Source: Pseudomonas sp. RIT-PI-r (GTDB lineage: Bacteria > Pseudomonadota > Gammaproteobacteria > Pseudomonadales > Pseudomonadaceae). From it: a stretch of 64,000 bases of DNA. The stretch is from NCBI RefSeq assembly GCF_001297015.1, contig NZ_LIGE01000025.1:620001-684000 (forward strand), written 5' to 3'. This document shows, in pieces, positions 37,070-46,654 of this stretch (positions are counted from its first letter, which is position 1; every line of letters begins with the position of its first letter). Both the position numbers and the translations under genes were made by a program. The notes under the pieces were generated by a model. It made no database searches and had not been told where the DNA came from. It worked only from the letters and a program-made list of their open reading frames with translations.

Positions 37070-38197
37070 TCAGCGCTGCCCGTCCGAGAAGTTCACGGCC
37101 AGGCTCAGGTTGACCGGATCGTTGATCGCGGCCATGTACTCGGCGACGCTGATTTCGCCCACGCACGGTCGGGCGCCGGGTGACGGCACGTAGCCTTGGG
37201 TCATTTTCATCGCCAGGGCTACGGCGGCGCAGCTGGGGATTTCCGGGCCCTTGTCATTCATTGCAGTGAGTTGCGCGGTCATCGACAGCGGTTTGCCGTC
37301 AACACCAAGGCCCAGCACGTCGATGTACATCGCGCTTTTGCCATCGCCGAAACGCTCGAAGCGCGTGCCTAATCGATGCAATCTTGCAGCCCACAAAGCA
37401 TGGTCGCGCACCAGTCCGATTTTCAGCGCCTGGGCCAGCAGACCGTTGGCGATGCCGCCGAGTTTTAGCCCGGCGCCTGCCTTGAACTTCAGGGTCTGCG
37501 CACCATAACGACCGGCGAAAATATCCATGTCCGGCACATCGACGTTGGCCAGCAGCCGCGTGCCCATCTGCGGCATTTTGCGCAAGGTCAGGTCCAGCCA
37601 GCCGGACACTTCGTGCACCTTACCGTTTTTCAGTTGCTTGATCGGTTTGCCGGCGTAAGCCAGTACGCCTTCGATTGTCGACAGCCCGGGCATTTTCGCT
37701 GACGAAGAAATGCCGTGTTCGATCGAGTCGATGCGTGAAAAACGCTGGCGCTGTTCATCGATGATGGCGGAGGACAGCGTCGGCACCGAGCTGCAACCGC
37801 TGAGGATGGCCACACCGGCCTGCTTCGCCCGTGTGTCGAGAACGTCGATGCCGTTGACGAAAGTGCGGCAGTCCGCCAGATCGCAGTAGTTCACGCCAGC
37901 GTCGATGCAACTCTGCGCAACGGCATAGGATTGTCCCTGAAACGGCCCGCCGGTATGCACGACCAACTGAACGTTCAGCGTGCGCAATGCGGCTTTGAAC
38001 TCGCTGCCCATGGCATCGCCGCACCAGCCTTCGCAGACATTGACCGATTGACCATTCAGTTCATCGACTTTGCGCTGCAACTTGCGCGGATCACGGCCCG
38101 AAAGCACCAGGCCGATGTCCGGCATCAGCGCCAGATGCCGGCACACAATGCTGCCAAAGTTTCCGTAACCACCGACCACCATCACCCTGAACGGCAT
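37070..38197 (-). CDS. Saccharopine dehydrogenase-family NAD(P)-binding protein
   Basis: A 375-residue protein with the Rossmann opening MVVGGYGNFGSIVCRHLA and LVLSGRDPRKLQ. It carries the THxGPFQG-like region (VVHTGGPFQGQSY) and CIDAGVNYCDLAD characteristic of saccharopine dehydrogenase-like oxidoreductases. Substrate unknown. First gene of a two-gene operon with the DUF2269-like membrane protein. Confidence 0.83.
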   Translation of the reverse strand: MPFRVMVVGGYGNFGSIVCRHLALMPDIGLVLSGRDPRKLQRKVDELNGQSVNVCEGWCGDAMGSEFKAALRTLNVQLVVHTGGPFQGQSYAVAQSCIDAGVNYCDLADCRTFVNGIDVLDTRAKQAGVAILSGCSSVPTLSSAIIDEQRQRFSRIDSIEHGISSSAKMPGLSTIEGVLAYAGKPIKQLKNGKVHEVSGWLDLTLRKMPQMGTRLLANVDVPDMDIFAGRYGAQTLKFKAGAGLKLGGIANGLLAQALKIGLVRDHALWAARLHRLGTRFERFGDGKSAMYIDVLGLGVDGKPLSMTAQLTAMNDKGPEIPSCAAVALAMKMTQGYVPSPGARPCVGEISVAEYMAAINDPVNLSLAVNFSDGQR

Positions 38198-38312
38198 GCA
38201 ATTCTTCCCTAAATCAATCCATCAAACAGGCGTGCAGGATATAGGGATGAACGTCAGCAAGCCATCCACTACAGGCCTTCGCCTGCAGGGTTATGCGGTG
38301 TACCCGAGTGCG

Positions 38313-41300
38313 CTAGAAATTGATCTTGAACCCCAACATCGCGTCATACCCATGACTGTCTCCATCGAACCCCTGCCGATAACCCGCCGAAGCGGTAAAC
38401 GTGGTGCGCTGATTGGCCTGGTAGTCCACCCCCACATTGACCTCGCCCCACGTGCCCTGCAGGTCTGACTCGAACGGGATGTATCCCGACTCGGAAGAAA
38501 ACTCGGTCTTCGGCTGCCCCTTGAACTCATGCCAGACACTCGGCCGGATCCACGCATTGGTGCGCCGTGCAGTTTTATCGACGCCCTCGGTGTCCCAGTC
38601 CTTGGCGATACGCACACCGGCGCGGCCGATCAAAGAATCCACGTCCTTGAAGCGAATCTTCGCGCCGACGTCATCGCTGCTGTCCAGATCGACGTAGCTG
38701 TAGATCGCCTGCAATTGCGGCTCGATGTACCAGTCCTTGTCGACTTCAAACGGGTAGCCGTTTTCCAGCGACGCGGTGTAGCCCCAGCCACGGGTTTTCA
38801 GTTTGGCCAGGTCGTTGGGTTTGGCTTCGATGTCGAAGCGGTTGAGCTGCAATACGCCGTCCAGATACCAGCCGGAGGGGCCGAAGCGCGTCCAATACGC
38901 GCCGAGGCCGTAAGCGCGCGCGGTGTCTTCGCCGGCGGCGCGCCGGGTGTAGTGGCTGACGCCTGCATCGATGGTGCCGGCGGACAACGACAGCCCGGCC
39001 TGCTCATGACTGCCGTCAGGCCGGTCCTTGCGGTAGAGGTCGGTGCCGACCTGGAAAGCCGTCAGGTCATAGTTGTATTCGGGCGTGTTGCCCAAGGCAT
39101 TTTTGCGGTCGCCGTCCTGTTTGCCGCTGCGGTAGATCACCCGCCCCCAGCCCATCGCCGGCGCCAAGGTGGATTCGTCTTCCTTGGGCAACGGATCACC
39201 GCGATTCAGTCGCTCCTCGCCGACCCGCTCGTGAAGAGTGTCGCCCATCGTCCGGCCGTAAACCAGGGCCAGCGCCGGAACGGCGCCGTACAGCGATACT
39301 TCCGGGCGGTAATTCGGCACCGGGGATGGAACGGGATCAGGATCAGGACCGGGAGGACCGTCCGGAGGCACGGCGTCCGAACGCAGATACCAGGTGTCCT
39401 TGCCGCTGCCATCCTCGGCACCTTGTTGCAGGCGATATTCGTAGGGGCCGGCGACCACCCGCCGGGCCAGTTGAAACGCATTGGCGTCACTCGCGGCTTC
39501 GGATTTATTGAGCAGTTCGACCACCGCAATGCCGTTGCCCTGAGTCAGCTCGCCCTGCCCGCCGACGTTGCTCACGATCACGCCGGTGGTGCGGCCACTG
39601 GCGGTGGTCGTCGAATCCACCACCAGCATGTCGGAGAGACTGTTCGCGCCGCCGCCATTCAACGTGGTGTTAAGCAGCAGCCTGCCGCCATTGGACACGA
39701 ACACCCCGCCGCCCTCGGTGCCGGCGGGGTTGGCCCCGCGGATCGGCAACCCATTGCCGACCGTGTTGCTGCCGGCGGCAAGGTCGAGCGTGCCGCTATG
39801 GGTGAATCGGTTTACACCGAGCAACTGCCCCTGCACGGCACCGCCCAGCGTTGGGCTATTGGCCGTTTGCCCCAAAGGCAGATAGGCGCCGCTGGCGTTG
39901 AAGTTGACGATGCCCGTCGCCGGTTGCGCCGCCAGACGAATCACACCGCTGTTGTCGATGCTGTTGGCGCCCGATGCGCCGAGATCACTGACGGCAACGC
40001 CCCAGGTATCGCGAGTACCACTGCCGCTGCTGTCAGTAAAATTGCGCAGCGTCCAGGTGCCGCTGTTGGCCACTGAACTGGCCGCGCTGACGGCATTCAC
40101 GGCGCCAGTCATTTGCCCGCTGTTGTTGAGCGCAAACGTCGTGCCCGGTGTGGTCGCATCGGCGCGTACGGCGACATCGCTGAGCGCGCTGATCACGCCA
40201 GAGTTGTTCAGTGTCTGGCTCGCACCACCGAGGCCGACACCGCGGCTGTCGCCCCGCCCGCCCTGAATGGTGGCCGTGTTGATGACGTTGGCGCTGCCTC
40301 CTTCGGTCAATGCGTCAATCGCCGACGCCCCTGTGCCTTGGGTGGTGATCGCGCCGCTATTGCTCACCGAAACACTGGCCGCACCCGAGGCCTCGGCGAG
40401 AATGCCCTGACTGTTGTTGGCGCCGAGTGTCTGGATCGAGCCGCTGTTGACCACGCTCTGCGCGCCAGTAACCGACAGCGTACGGATGCCGCGCTGTTGA
40501 TCGCCGCGTGCGATCAATTCCCCACTGTTGTTGACGCTCAACGTGCCCAGCCCGCTGCCCGAGTTGAAGGCATTACCGGCCAGAATCGCCGCGCCCTGGC
40601 CGTTGACGTCGATCAGCGGGCCATTGAACACGACACCCACGTCGCCGCCCAGCGTCAGCGCCTGGATACCAAAGGAGCCAATGCCCGTGCCGTCGCCCGA
40701 ACCGGCGTTCGAGTGGGTGATGATCGTGCCGGCGGAATTGACGTTGACCGTGCCCGTCGGCGACTGCGTCGAGGCATAGATGCCGTTGGCGTTGCTGTGC
40801 AGGGTTTCGATACGGTCGCCGCGATAGTTGACCTGAACATTCCCCCCGGTCGAGTCGACCCGAATGCCGCCCGCGCCGAAACCGCTGGCGAACAGGTCGC
40901 CCGAGTAATCGATCAGCACATTGTTGTTTTCGGCGCTGACAATGATCGCGTAGGCCCGGGTGGTGTTGATGTCGCCGAGGACGTTGATATTGCCGCTACC
41001 GGTGATCGAGACATCACCGGTGCCGCGCTTGATCACATAGATCGCCCGCGAACCGGCGGTATTGGCCGTGCTGCCAACGTTGATGGCGGCATTGTTCTCG
41101 ATGCTGATCGAACCGCTGCCGCCGACGTTGTCGTTGGCATAGATGCCGTGCGCGGCGCCGCCGGTGGTGGTGATCGCGCCGTTGTTGACGATGGCGATGC
41201 TGCCGAGGGTGGAAAAAGAACGAATGCCAAAACCGTTGAGGCCGCTGGTGCTCAGCGTCCCGCTGTTGGTGAGGCGGGTAATGCCATTGCCACCTTCGGT

Positions 41301-42137
41301 GAACAAGCCGAAAGCGTTCATGCCGATGCTCTGCACGTTCGCCGCGTTGATCAGTGTGGTGTTGCCATTCACCGCCCGGGTGTGGACACCGGCATGGTTA
41401 CCAATACCAGCGGTGGGCAAAGTGTCGTCGATGATCGGAAGCCCGGCCGACAGTGCATCATCGTTATTGACCAGAATGCTCACGCCACTCCCGACACTAA
41501 CGTTGGTCTCGCCGCTGCCCGTGGCTTTGGTCCAGATGCCGTTGCCGCCAAGCAAAGTGATCTGGCCGTTGCCCTGATGATTGAGGTTGATCGCCCCGCC
41601 ACCGCTGGCATTGATGTCGATGCCGTCGTGCTCATTGCCGACCACGGTGTTGAGGATGTTCAGCGTGGTACCGGAACTCACCGAGAACGTCGACGACCCG
41701 GCGCCAGCATTGGTTATTGCCAGTGCGTCGAGGCCACTGCCACCGACATTGACCGTGTTGGTGGCGCCATTGACGCTCAGGCTGGCGTTGCCGGTGGTGC
41801 CGATGACATTGGCAAACACTGCGTTGGCGGCCGTGGGTGGCGTGCTGTCCACCGTGGTGCCGCTGAGTGTCAGCGTGGTGTTGGCATTGTTGCCACGACT
41901 GTTCAGCGAGGAACCGGCGGTGGTGGTAATGGTGGTGCCCGTCTGAGTGTTGATCGACGCATCGACACCGGAGGCAGGCAAGCAGGTTTGCGAGACGTTG
42001 TAGGCTCCCGCCGCCAAGGGCCCGCACGCGGCCTGAACATCTGCGAGCATCAGGGTGTTGGCCATGGCGACCAGTAAAGCATTGCGCATGAAATGCGGGA
42101 CGTGTCCGCCATGAGATGGGCCGCTGGCACCGTGCAT
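38313..42137 (-). CDS. Large autotransporter with beta-helix passenger
   Basis: A 1274-residue type V secreted protein. The signal region is long and histidine-containing at its start (MHGASGPSHGGHVPHFMRN) and ends ADVQA. The passenger is a repetitive Asn/Gly/Ser/Thr-rich beta-helix with recurring LNNSG, VNSGSI and INNAG-type turns. A proline-rich linker (PPDGPPGPDPDPVPSP) precedes a C-terminal barrel of about 280 residues ending KINF. GGGAGG five bases before the ATG at 42137 decides the start. No catalytic domain is visible in the passenger, so adhesion or aggregation is the likely role. It is divergent from the cobalamin-regulated operon. Confidence 0.9.
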   Translation of the reverse strand: MHGASGPSHGGHVPHFMRNALLVAMANTLMLADVQAACGPLAAGAYNVSQTCLPASGVDASINTQTGTTITTTAGSSLNSRGNNANTTLTLSGTTVDSTPPTAANAVFANVIGTTGNASLSVNGATNTVNVGGSGLDALAITNAGAGSSTFSVSSGTTLNILNTVVGNEHDGIDINASGGGAINLNHQGNGQITLLGGNGIWTKATGSGETNVSVGSGVSILVNNDDALSAGLPIIDDTLPTAGIGNHAGVHTRAVNGNTTLINAANVQSIGMNAFGLFTEGGNGITRLTNSGTLSTSGLNGFGIRSFSTLGSIAIVNNGAITTTGGAAHGIYANDNVGGSGSISIENNAAINVGSTANTAGSRAIYVIKRGTGDVSITGSGNINVLGDINTTRAYAIIVSAENNNVLIDYSGDLFASGFGAGGIRVDSTGGNVQVNYRGDRIETLHSNANGIYASTQSPTGTVNVNSAGTIITHSNAGSGDGTGIGSFGIQALTLGGDVGVVFNGPLIDVNGQGAAILAGNAFNSGSGLGTLSVNNSGELIARGDQQRGIRTLSVTGAQSVVNSGSIQTLGANNSQGILAEASGAASVSVSNSGAITTQGTGASAIDALTEGGSANVINTATIQGGRGDSRGVGLGGASQTLNNSGVISALSDVAVRADATTPGTTFALNNSGQMTGAVNAVSAASSVANSGTWTLRNFTDSSGSGTRDTWGVAVSDLGASGANSIDNSGVIRLAAQPATGIVNFNASGAYLPLGQTANSPTLGGAVQGQLLGVNRFTHSGTLDLAAGSNTVGNGLPIRGANPAGTEGGGVFVSNGGRLLLNTTLNGGGANSLSDMLVVDSTTTASGRTTGVIVSNVGGQGELTQGNGIAVVELLNKSEAASDANAFQLARRVVAGPYEYRLQQGAEDGSGKDTWYLRSDAVPPDGPPGPDPDPVPSPVPNYRPEVSLYGAVPALALVYGRTMGDTLHERVGEERLNRGDPLPKEDESTLAPAMGWGRVIYRSGKQDGDRKNALGNTPEYNYDLTAFQVGTDLYRKDRPDGSHEQAGLSLSAGTIDAGVSHYTRRAAGEDTARAYGLGAYWTRFGPSGWYLDGVLQLNRFDIEAKPNDLAKLKTRGWGYTASLENGYPFEVDKDWYIEPQLQAIYSYVDLDSSDDVGAKIRFKDVDSLIGRAGVRIAKDWDTEGVDKTARRTNAWIRPSVWHEFKGQPKTEFSSESGYIPFESDLQGTWGEVNVGVDYQANQRTTFTASAGYRQGFDGDSHGYDAMLGFKINF

Positions 42138-42190
42138 GAAAACCTCCCTGTTCAGCGTGCCTGGCGTATCCCTCACGCCTGTCGACGCCG

Positions 42191-42202
42191 CGCAATATTG
42201 CG
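42191..42202. promoter_or_regulatory. Perfect 12-bp palindrome upstream of the autotransporter
   Basis: CGCAATATTGCG lies 54 bases before the autotransporter start and about 120 bases before the riboswitch. Its position in a divergent promoter region makes it a candidate operator. Confidence 0.3.
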
Positions 42203-42320
42203 TTGTGATGACCGCTATAGACCTTAGTAGTTATTTCCAAAGTTGGTAATTCGCGGGTCGAGGACCTGGATTGGCAAGTTGACGAACGGTCTGTCGAATG
42301 TTCAGATGCCGCCCAGTTTC

Positions 42321-42495
42321 AGGTGTCCCATGCCGCCGTGCATGGGGTGAAACGGGAAACCGGTACGTTCTTTTCGAACAAGTCCGGTGCTGCCCCCGCA
42401 ACGGTATGCGCGTGATGCTTTCGATACACCACTGTGGCCGCACGGCCATGGGAAGGTGAAAGCCTCGATACGCGCGAGCCCGGAGACCGGCCTGA
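42321..42495 (+). promoter_or_regulatory. Cobalamin riboswitch
   Basis: The region carries the conserved blocks of the AdoCbl/B12 riboswitch in order: GGTG near 42322, GGGAAACCGGT (42354), the B12 box GCTGCCCCCGCAACGGT (42389-42405), TGGGAAGG (about 42449) and GAGCCCGGAGACCGGCC (42475-42491). It ends about 106 bases before the TonB receptor start. Bound cobalamin should repress the btuB-like operon. The gap 42138-42601 otherwise holds the divergent promoters. Confidence 0.95.
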
Positions 42496-42601
42496 AATTT
42501 CGTTTGGCAAAATCCTGCGGTGGGCGGGCATGGGCCGGTATTGGCTGTGCGCGATGCCTTCTCCTGCATGCTCTTCTGCGAAGATCCTTTTCGAGAAGAC
42601 A

Positions 42602-44539
42602 ATGATTCGACCTTTCAACACTTCTGCTCCAACCCTCTTGTTTGGCTGCCTGTTCAGCCCTCTGCTGCTGGCGGATGACGCGCCACTGGAACTCAATCAG
42701 CAAATCGTTTCCGCACCGTCGGTGGAGTCCACTACGGTTGCTGACATGGCCAAGTTCGGCAGCAAGGTCGAGATCGTCACCCGCGAACAGATTGAACGCG
42801 CCGGGCCCAGTGCCGATGTCAGCCGCGTGATGCAGATGTTCATTCCCGGCTTGTATGTGGCGCCGAAAAACGGACCGTTCGACTACGGCACTTATTCGCT
42901 GCTGGGCGGGCGCAACGACGACACGCTGATCCTGCTCGATGGCGTGCGCCTGAACAATCGCTTGTACGGTGGCCTCTATCTGGACACCCTGCCGGCTAAC
43001 GCCATCGAACGCATCGAAGTGCTCAAGGGTGGCCAGAGTCTGTTGTTCGGCACTCAGGCCGTTTCCGGCGTGATCAACATCGTCACCCGCAGCCCGCAAT
43101 TGCGCAAAGCCTCCGGCGAGGTCAACCTGGGCGTCGACAGCTTCGGCGGCACCACCGAAGATGCGCGGGTCGAAAATATCTTCACTAACGGTTTCGGCGA
43201 TCTCGGGTTGTTGGCGTATGTCAGCCACAACGTCTCCGACGGTTATCAGCCGTATCGCAATCGCGACATGAAAAACGTCAGTGAGAAAAACCGCGCCTAC
43301 GAAGTCACCACGTTTGGCGGCAAGGCGATTCAGTCGTTCGGCGATGACGCGAGGCTGGAGCTGTTCTACCAATACGCCGACGCCAACCTCGACTTCGCCC
43401 GCCCGGTGGACAACCACACAACCACCAACGATCGCGTACAGCAGATCGCCACGGCGACTTTCGAGCAGACCATCAATGAGCGTCTGAGCTACTTCGTCAA
43501 AGGCCATATCAACGACTGGGACACGCGCTACACCCGCGTTAACAACGTCGAGGGCGGCGGTACCAAAGTCATCAACCACAACGACTATTGGGGCTTCACC
43601 GATTGGGGCGTGCAGGCAGAAGGCAAGGCTGAACTGCCCGGCGGCCATGTACTGGTGTTCGGCAGCGACAACCAGTGGTTCAAGGGCCAGGACGATGTGC
43701 TGATCATCGACAACGATAAGGCCGAAGCCCACGCGCTCTACACGCAACTGCGCCCGCAGATCGACGCCCTGCCCGACTGGCACCCGAGCATCGGTGTACG
43801 CCACGAAGCCATGGGCGGCGGTGACAGCGCCACGGTCGGCATGCTCACTTCGCTGTATGACCTCAACGACAACTGGTCGGTGCGCGGTCAATACGGCAGC
43901 GCCTACAAATTGCCGAACGCCGAGCAACTGTTCGTCAACGAGCCGGGCGACGAGATCGGCAATCGCAACCTGAAACCGGAAAAAAGCCGCAACGCCGAAC
44001 TGGGTGTCGACTACAAAGGCTTCCTGCTGGATCGTGAATTCAGCGCCAGCGTGACCCTGTTCAAACGCAAGATCGACGATCTGATCACCCTCGATGACAT
44101 TCAGTGGGTCAACGGCGAAGGCACGATCCAGATGCGCGGTTTCGAGGCCGACGCCAAGCTCGCGCTCAACGAGCAGTGGAGCCTGCAAGCAGACATGACC
44201 CGCAACCTCACCGAGTCGCGCACCGGTGTGACCATCAACGATATTCCGAGCTTCTTCGCCCGTTCGCGGGTCGGCTATGAAGCGGAAAACCGTTTGTGGG
44301 GTGCCGGCGCTGCGATCCGCTACATTCGCGACATCAAGAGCTCGAAGCAGGTCGAGTACGGCAACTATTCAGTGGTCGACGCCGACGCCTATCGCTACCT
44401 CGACAACGCCCACCAGCACCGCGTGAGCCTGCTGGTGGAAAACCTCTTTGATCGCGATTACGTCACCAGCCGTTCGAGCAACGTCAATAACCTCGGCCGG
44501 CCGTTCACCTCCGAAGTGCGCTACACGTACCGCTTCTGA
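42602..44539 (+). CDS. btuB: TonB-dependent vitamin B12 receptor
   Basis: A 645-residue outer-membrane receptor with an N-terminal signal peptide, a STTVADM segment that may be the TonB box, plug-domain motifs (GLYVAPKNGPFDYG, LLGGRNDDTLILLDGVRL, IERIEVLKGGQSLLFG) and a 22-strand barrel ending VRYTYRF. The upstream cobalamin riboswitch makes B12 or a corrinoid the expected ligand. The ATG at 42602 starts a clear signal peptide; the frame runs 56 codons upstream through the riboswitch and is not coding there. The stop overlaps the ferredoxin start. Confidence 0.93.
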   Translation: MIRPFNTSAPTLLFGCLFSPLLLADDAPLELNQQIVSAPSVESTTVADMAKFGSKVEIVTREQIERAGPSADVSRVMQMFIPGLYVAPKNGPFDYGTYSLLGGRNDDTLILLDGVRLNNRLYGGLYLDTLPANAIERIEVLKGGQSLLFGTQAVSGVINIVTRSPQLRKASGEVNLGVDSFGGTTEDARVENIFTNGFGDLGLLAYVSHNVSDGYQPYRNRDMKNVSEKNRAYEVTTFGGKAIQSFGDDARLELFYQYADANLDFARPVDNHTTTNDRVQQIATATFEQTINERLSYFVKGHINDWDTRYTRVNNVEGGGTKVINHNDYWGFTDWGVQAEGKAELPGGHVLVFGSDNQWFKGQDDVLIIDNDKAEAHALYTQLRPQIDALPDWHPSIGVRHEAMGGGDSATVGMLTSLYDLNDNWSVRGQYGSAYKLPNAEQLFVNEPGDEIGNRNLKPEKSRNAELGVDYKGFLLDREFSASVTLFKRKIDDLITLDDIQWVNGEGTIQMRGFEADAKLALNEQWSLQADMTRNLTESRTGVTINDIPSFFARSRVGYEAENRLWGAGAAIRYIRDIKSSKQVEYGNYSVVDADAYRYLDNAHQHRVSLLVENLFDRDYVTSRSSNVNNLGRPFTSEVRYTYRF

Positions 44540-44898
44540 TGAGTGAGATCAAAACCGTCGACGGCGTCGACACGCACCCGGACTGGTCGCACGTGCCCGA
44601 GCACGCGCGCCATGTGTTCCTCTGCACCGGCCCGCGCTGCACCCAGCGTGGCGCCTTGCAGTTATGGAAAACCCTGCGCCGGCATTTGTTCGCGCATGAT
44701 CGCATCGAGACGCCGGGCGGGGTCTTGCTGACACGCACGCACTGCCAGTTTCCGTGCAATCAGGGGCCAATCGTGACGGTGTATCCGGAGCGCTGCTGGT
44801 ATGGCGTGCACAGCAAGGAAGATGTACAGCGGCTGGTCGAGGGGCATTTGGTGGGCGGTGAGGTGGTCGCGGATCTGTTGATCAAGGCGCGGACATGA
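44539..44898 (+). CDS. Thioredoxin-like [2Fe-2S] ferredoxin
   Basis: A 119-residue protein with four cysteines in the spacing of thioredoxin-fold ferredoxins (FLCTGPRCTQRG, then THCQFPCNQGP). The fold resembles the CbiW-like ferredoxins found in cobalamin gene clusters, so it may supply electrons for corrin reduction after import; that is inference from context. Its ATG overlaps the btuB stop (TGATG) and its stop overlaps the next start (ATGA), so the three genes form one operon. Confidence 0.88.
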   Translation: MSEIKTVDGVDTHPDWSHVPEHARHVFLCTGPRCTQRGALQLWKTLRRHLFAHDRIETPGGVLLTRTHCQFPCNQGPIVTVYPERCWYGVHSKEDVQRLVEGHLVGGEVVADLLIKART

Positions 44899-45815
44899 GC
44901 CGGTTGTGGCTGTTGTTGGGTGCTCTGCTCTGCACGACACCGGCGCTCGCCGAGCTTTATCGCAATTGCGGCGAGGACTGGCGCGCCGCTGCGCCCTCAC
45001 GCATCGTCGCGCTCAATCAGCATGCGGCAGATCTCGTGCTGGCACTGGGTGCCGGGCCAGCACTGGTCGGCGTAGCCTATCTGGATGACACCGATGCCGG
45101 GCAACTGCCATCCGAGTACTTCGGCGTACCGGTGATCGCGCGGCAATACCCGGCCAGCGAAGTGCTTTACGCACAGAAACCGGATCTGGTGATCGGTGGA
45201 TTTGCCACGGCATTCGGCGACGGGGTGACCTCACGCTCGGGACTGGCGCGCAATGGCGTCGGTTCGTATCTGCTGGAATCGGCCTGCAACGGGCATTCGC
45301 TGGATTACTTCGCGCATGTGCGCAATGACTTGCTGACGCTGGGCAAGCTGCTGCACCGACAGCAAAAAGCCCAGGCGTTGATCGAGTCCATGGCAGCCGA
45401 CCTCGCCAGCGCCCGTACCTTGACCGGCACAGGTAAACCGCTGTCAGTGTTCTATCTCGACAGCGAAGTCAAAGGCCTCGACAGCGAAGGCCAGCGCGGC
45501 TTCGTCACGCCGCTGCTGGCCGCCGCCGGCGCACGCAATGTGTTCGCCGACATCGACCTGTACCGAGTCACCGTCAACCGCGAAACCCTGCTGGCCAGCG
45601 ACCCGGACGTGATCCTGCTCGCCGATGCCGAATGGTCTCCCGCCCGCCGCAAACGCTACCTGTTGAACCACGACCCGGTGCTGTCACAACTGCGCGCGGT
45701 GCGCGAGAAGCGCATCCTCGAAATCCCCTTCACTCACCTGCTGCCGACCTTCAACAGCGGCCGCGTCGCTTTGGATCTGGCCCGCCAACTCAACGCATTA
45801 AAAAAAAAAAAATGA
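44895..45815 (+). CDS. BtuF-like periplasmic cobalamin-binding protein
   Basis: A 306-residue ABC-transporter substrate-binding protein of the B12/iron-siderophore class, with a signal peptide ending ALA, IVALNQHAADLVLALGAG near the start and KPDLVIGGFATAFGD in the middle. Its place after a riboswitch-controlled btuB makes cobalamin the likely ligand. It begins at an ATG overlapping the ferredoxin stop. No BtuC or BtuD gene follows in this window. The last codons are a 13-base A run encoding lysines directly before the TGA. Confidence 0.87.
   Translation: MSRLWLLLGALLCTTPALAELYRNCGEDWRAAAPSRIVALNQHAADLVLALGAGPALVGVAYLDDTDAGQLPSEYFGVPVIARQYPASEVLYAQKPDLVIGGFATAFGDGVTSRSGLARNGVGSYLLESACNGHSLDYFAHVRNDLLTLGKLLHRQQKAQALIESMAADLASARTLTGTGKPLSVFYLDSEVKGLDSEGQRGFVTPLLAAAGARNVFADIDLYRVTVNRETLLASDPDVILLADAEWSPARRKRYLLNHDPVLSQLRAVREKRILEIPFTHLLPTFNSGRVALDLARQLNALKKKK
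45800..45812. repeat. Homopolymer of 13 A at a gene end
   Basis: Thirteen A residues run directly into the TGA stop of the BtuF-like gene. One base more or fewer would remove the stop and add a short tail, so length variation could alter the C-terminus. It could also be a sequencing length error. Confidence 0.8.
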
Positions 45816-45865
45816 CCCCGCCGTACCACGCGCCACCTAACGAACAGACCATCAGGAGGTAGCCA

Positions 45866-46066
45866 ATGCAAATCGAAACCGTGTGGATCGTACTGGCGGC
45901 AGTTCTTCTGCTAATCGAACTCTGGGCCATCAATCGGGTGCGCAAGAGCGAGGGGAAATCGAGCAATAAAGGCGTGTGGATTGTGTTGATCGTGTTTGTG
46001 CCGTTGTTCGGCTTGATTGCCTGGGCATTGGCGGGGCCCAAGCATGTCAGCCAGCGTGCAACGTGA
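45866..46066 (+). CDS. PLDc_N-type two-helix membrane protein
   Basis: A 66-residue protein with two helices (VWIVLAAVLLLIELWAI and VWIVLIVFVPLFGLIAWAL) and the GPK ending. This matches the phospholipase D N-terminal (PLDc_N) membrane module found as stand-alone small proteins. AGGAGG precedes the ATG. No catalytic HKD motif is present. Confidence 0.78.
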   Translation: MQIETVWIVLAAVLLLIELWAINRVRKSEGKSSNKGVWIVLIVFVPLFGLIAWALAGPKHVSQRAT

Positions 46067-46090
46067 CCTGCGCCGCAACTTCGATAACGT

Positions 46091-46582
46091 TTAGACCGTG
46101 GCCGGCATTTGCTTGTCGGGGTCAGTGATCCCCTCGCCAAGTCGACGAATCGTCGACTTGGGCAGAGTGGGTGCGTCCGCCAAAATGGTATCCAGGCGTT
46201 TACGCATATCGGTCACCACGGCAGCCAGCGAGCCTTCTGGGCTGCCAGAGGCCAGTTGCTCCTGAATTTCCCTCGCCAGCGCTCCCAGTTTTTCCGCCGT
46301 ATCCTGATGCGCCGAGGCTCGCGTCTCGAAATTCAGGAAGGTTTGCACCGAGCTCAGCACCAAGGTCAGGATCGAGACAAATCCCGCCAGATAACGCAGC
46401 CAGACCAGCGATTGGTCATTGATCGAACTGAACACACTGGCGCTCACCACTGCCGAAAGCGCAACACAGGGAATACCCAGTTTCCAGCTGACTCGCTCGA
46501 AATCCCGCGCACTGACCTCGTGTTCAATCTGCAGCCTTACAGCCATGCGGCGCCATTTTTCAAGCAGTTCAAGCTGGCCCAT
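46091..46582 (-). CDS. SLATT-domain-like two-helix membrane protein
   Basis: A 163-residue protein with a basic N-terminal helix, two membrane helices at about 34-52 and 62-82, and a long cytoplasmic helical tail (FETRASAHQDTAEKLGALAREI). The layout matches SLATT domains, which are predicted pore-forming effectors in bacterial conflict systems. AGAGG nine bases before the ATG supports the start. It lies 72 bases after the patatin-like gene in the same direction and is the last member of the putative defence operon. Confidence 0.72.
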   Translation of the reverse strand: MGQLELLEKWRRMAVRLQIEHEVSARDFERVSWKLGIPCVALSAVVSASVFSSINDQSLVWLRYLAGFVSILTLVLSSVQTFLNFETRASAHQDTAEKLGALAREIQEQLASGSPEGSLAAVVTDMRKRLDTILADAPTLPKSTIRRLGEGITDPDKQMPATV

Positions 46583-46654
46583 CGGTGCAATCCTCTACGT
46601 GCGTTGCGAAGAAGAAACCGGCGCTTGCGGCAATCGGTTGCAGGTCGGATCAGG

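Noticed and set aside
40113..42077. Plus-strand open frame of 654 codons opposite the large autotransporter
   Set aside because: It is antisense to repetitive beta-helix codons and shows no domain or start signal.
42302..44188. Minus-strand open frame opposite the B12 receptor
   Set aside because: The plus strand has the receptor signal peptide, plug motifs, barrel end and upstream riboswitch.
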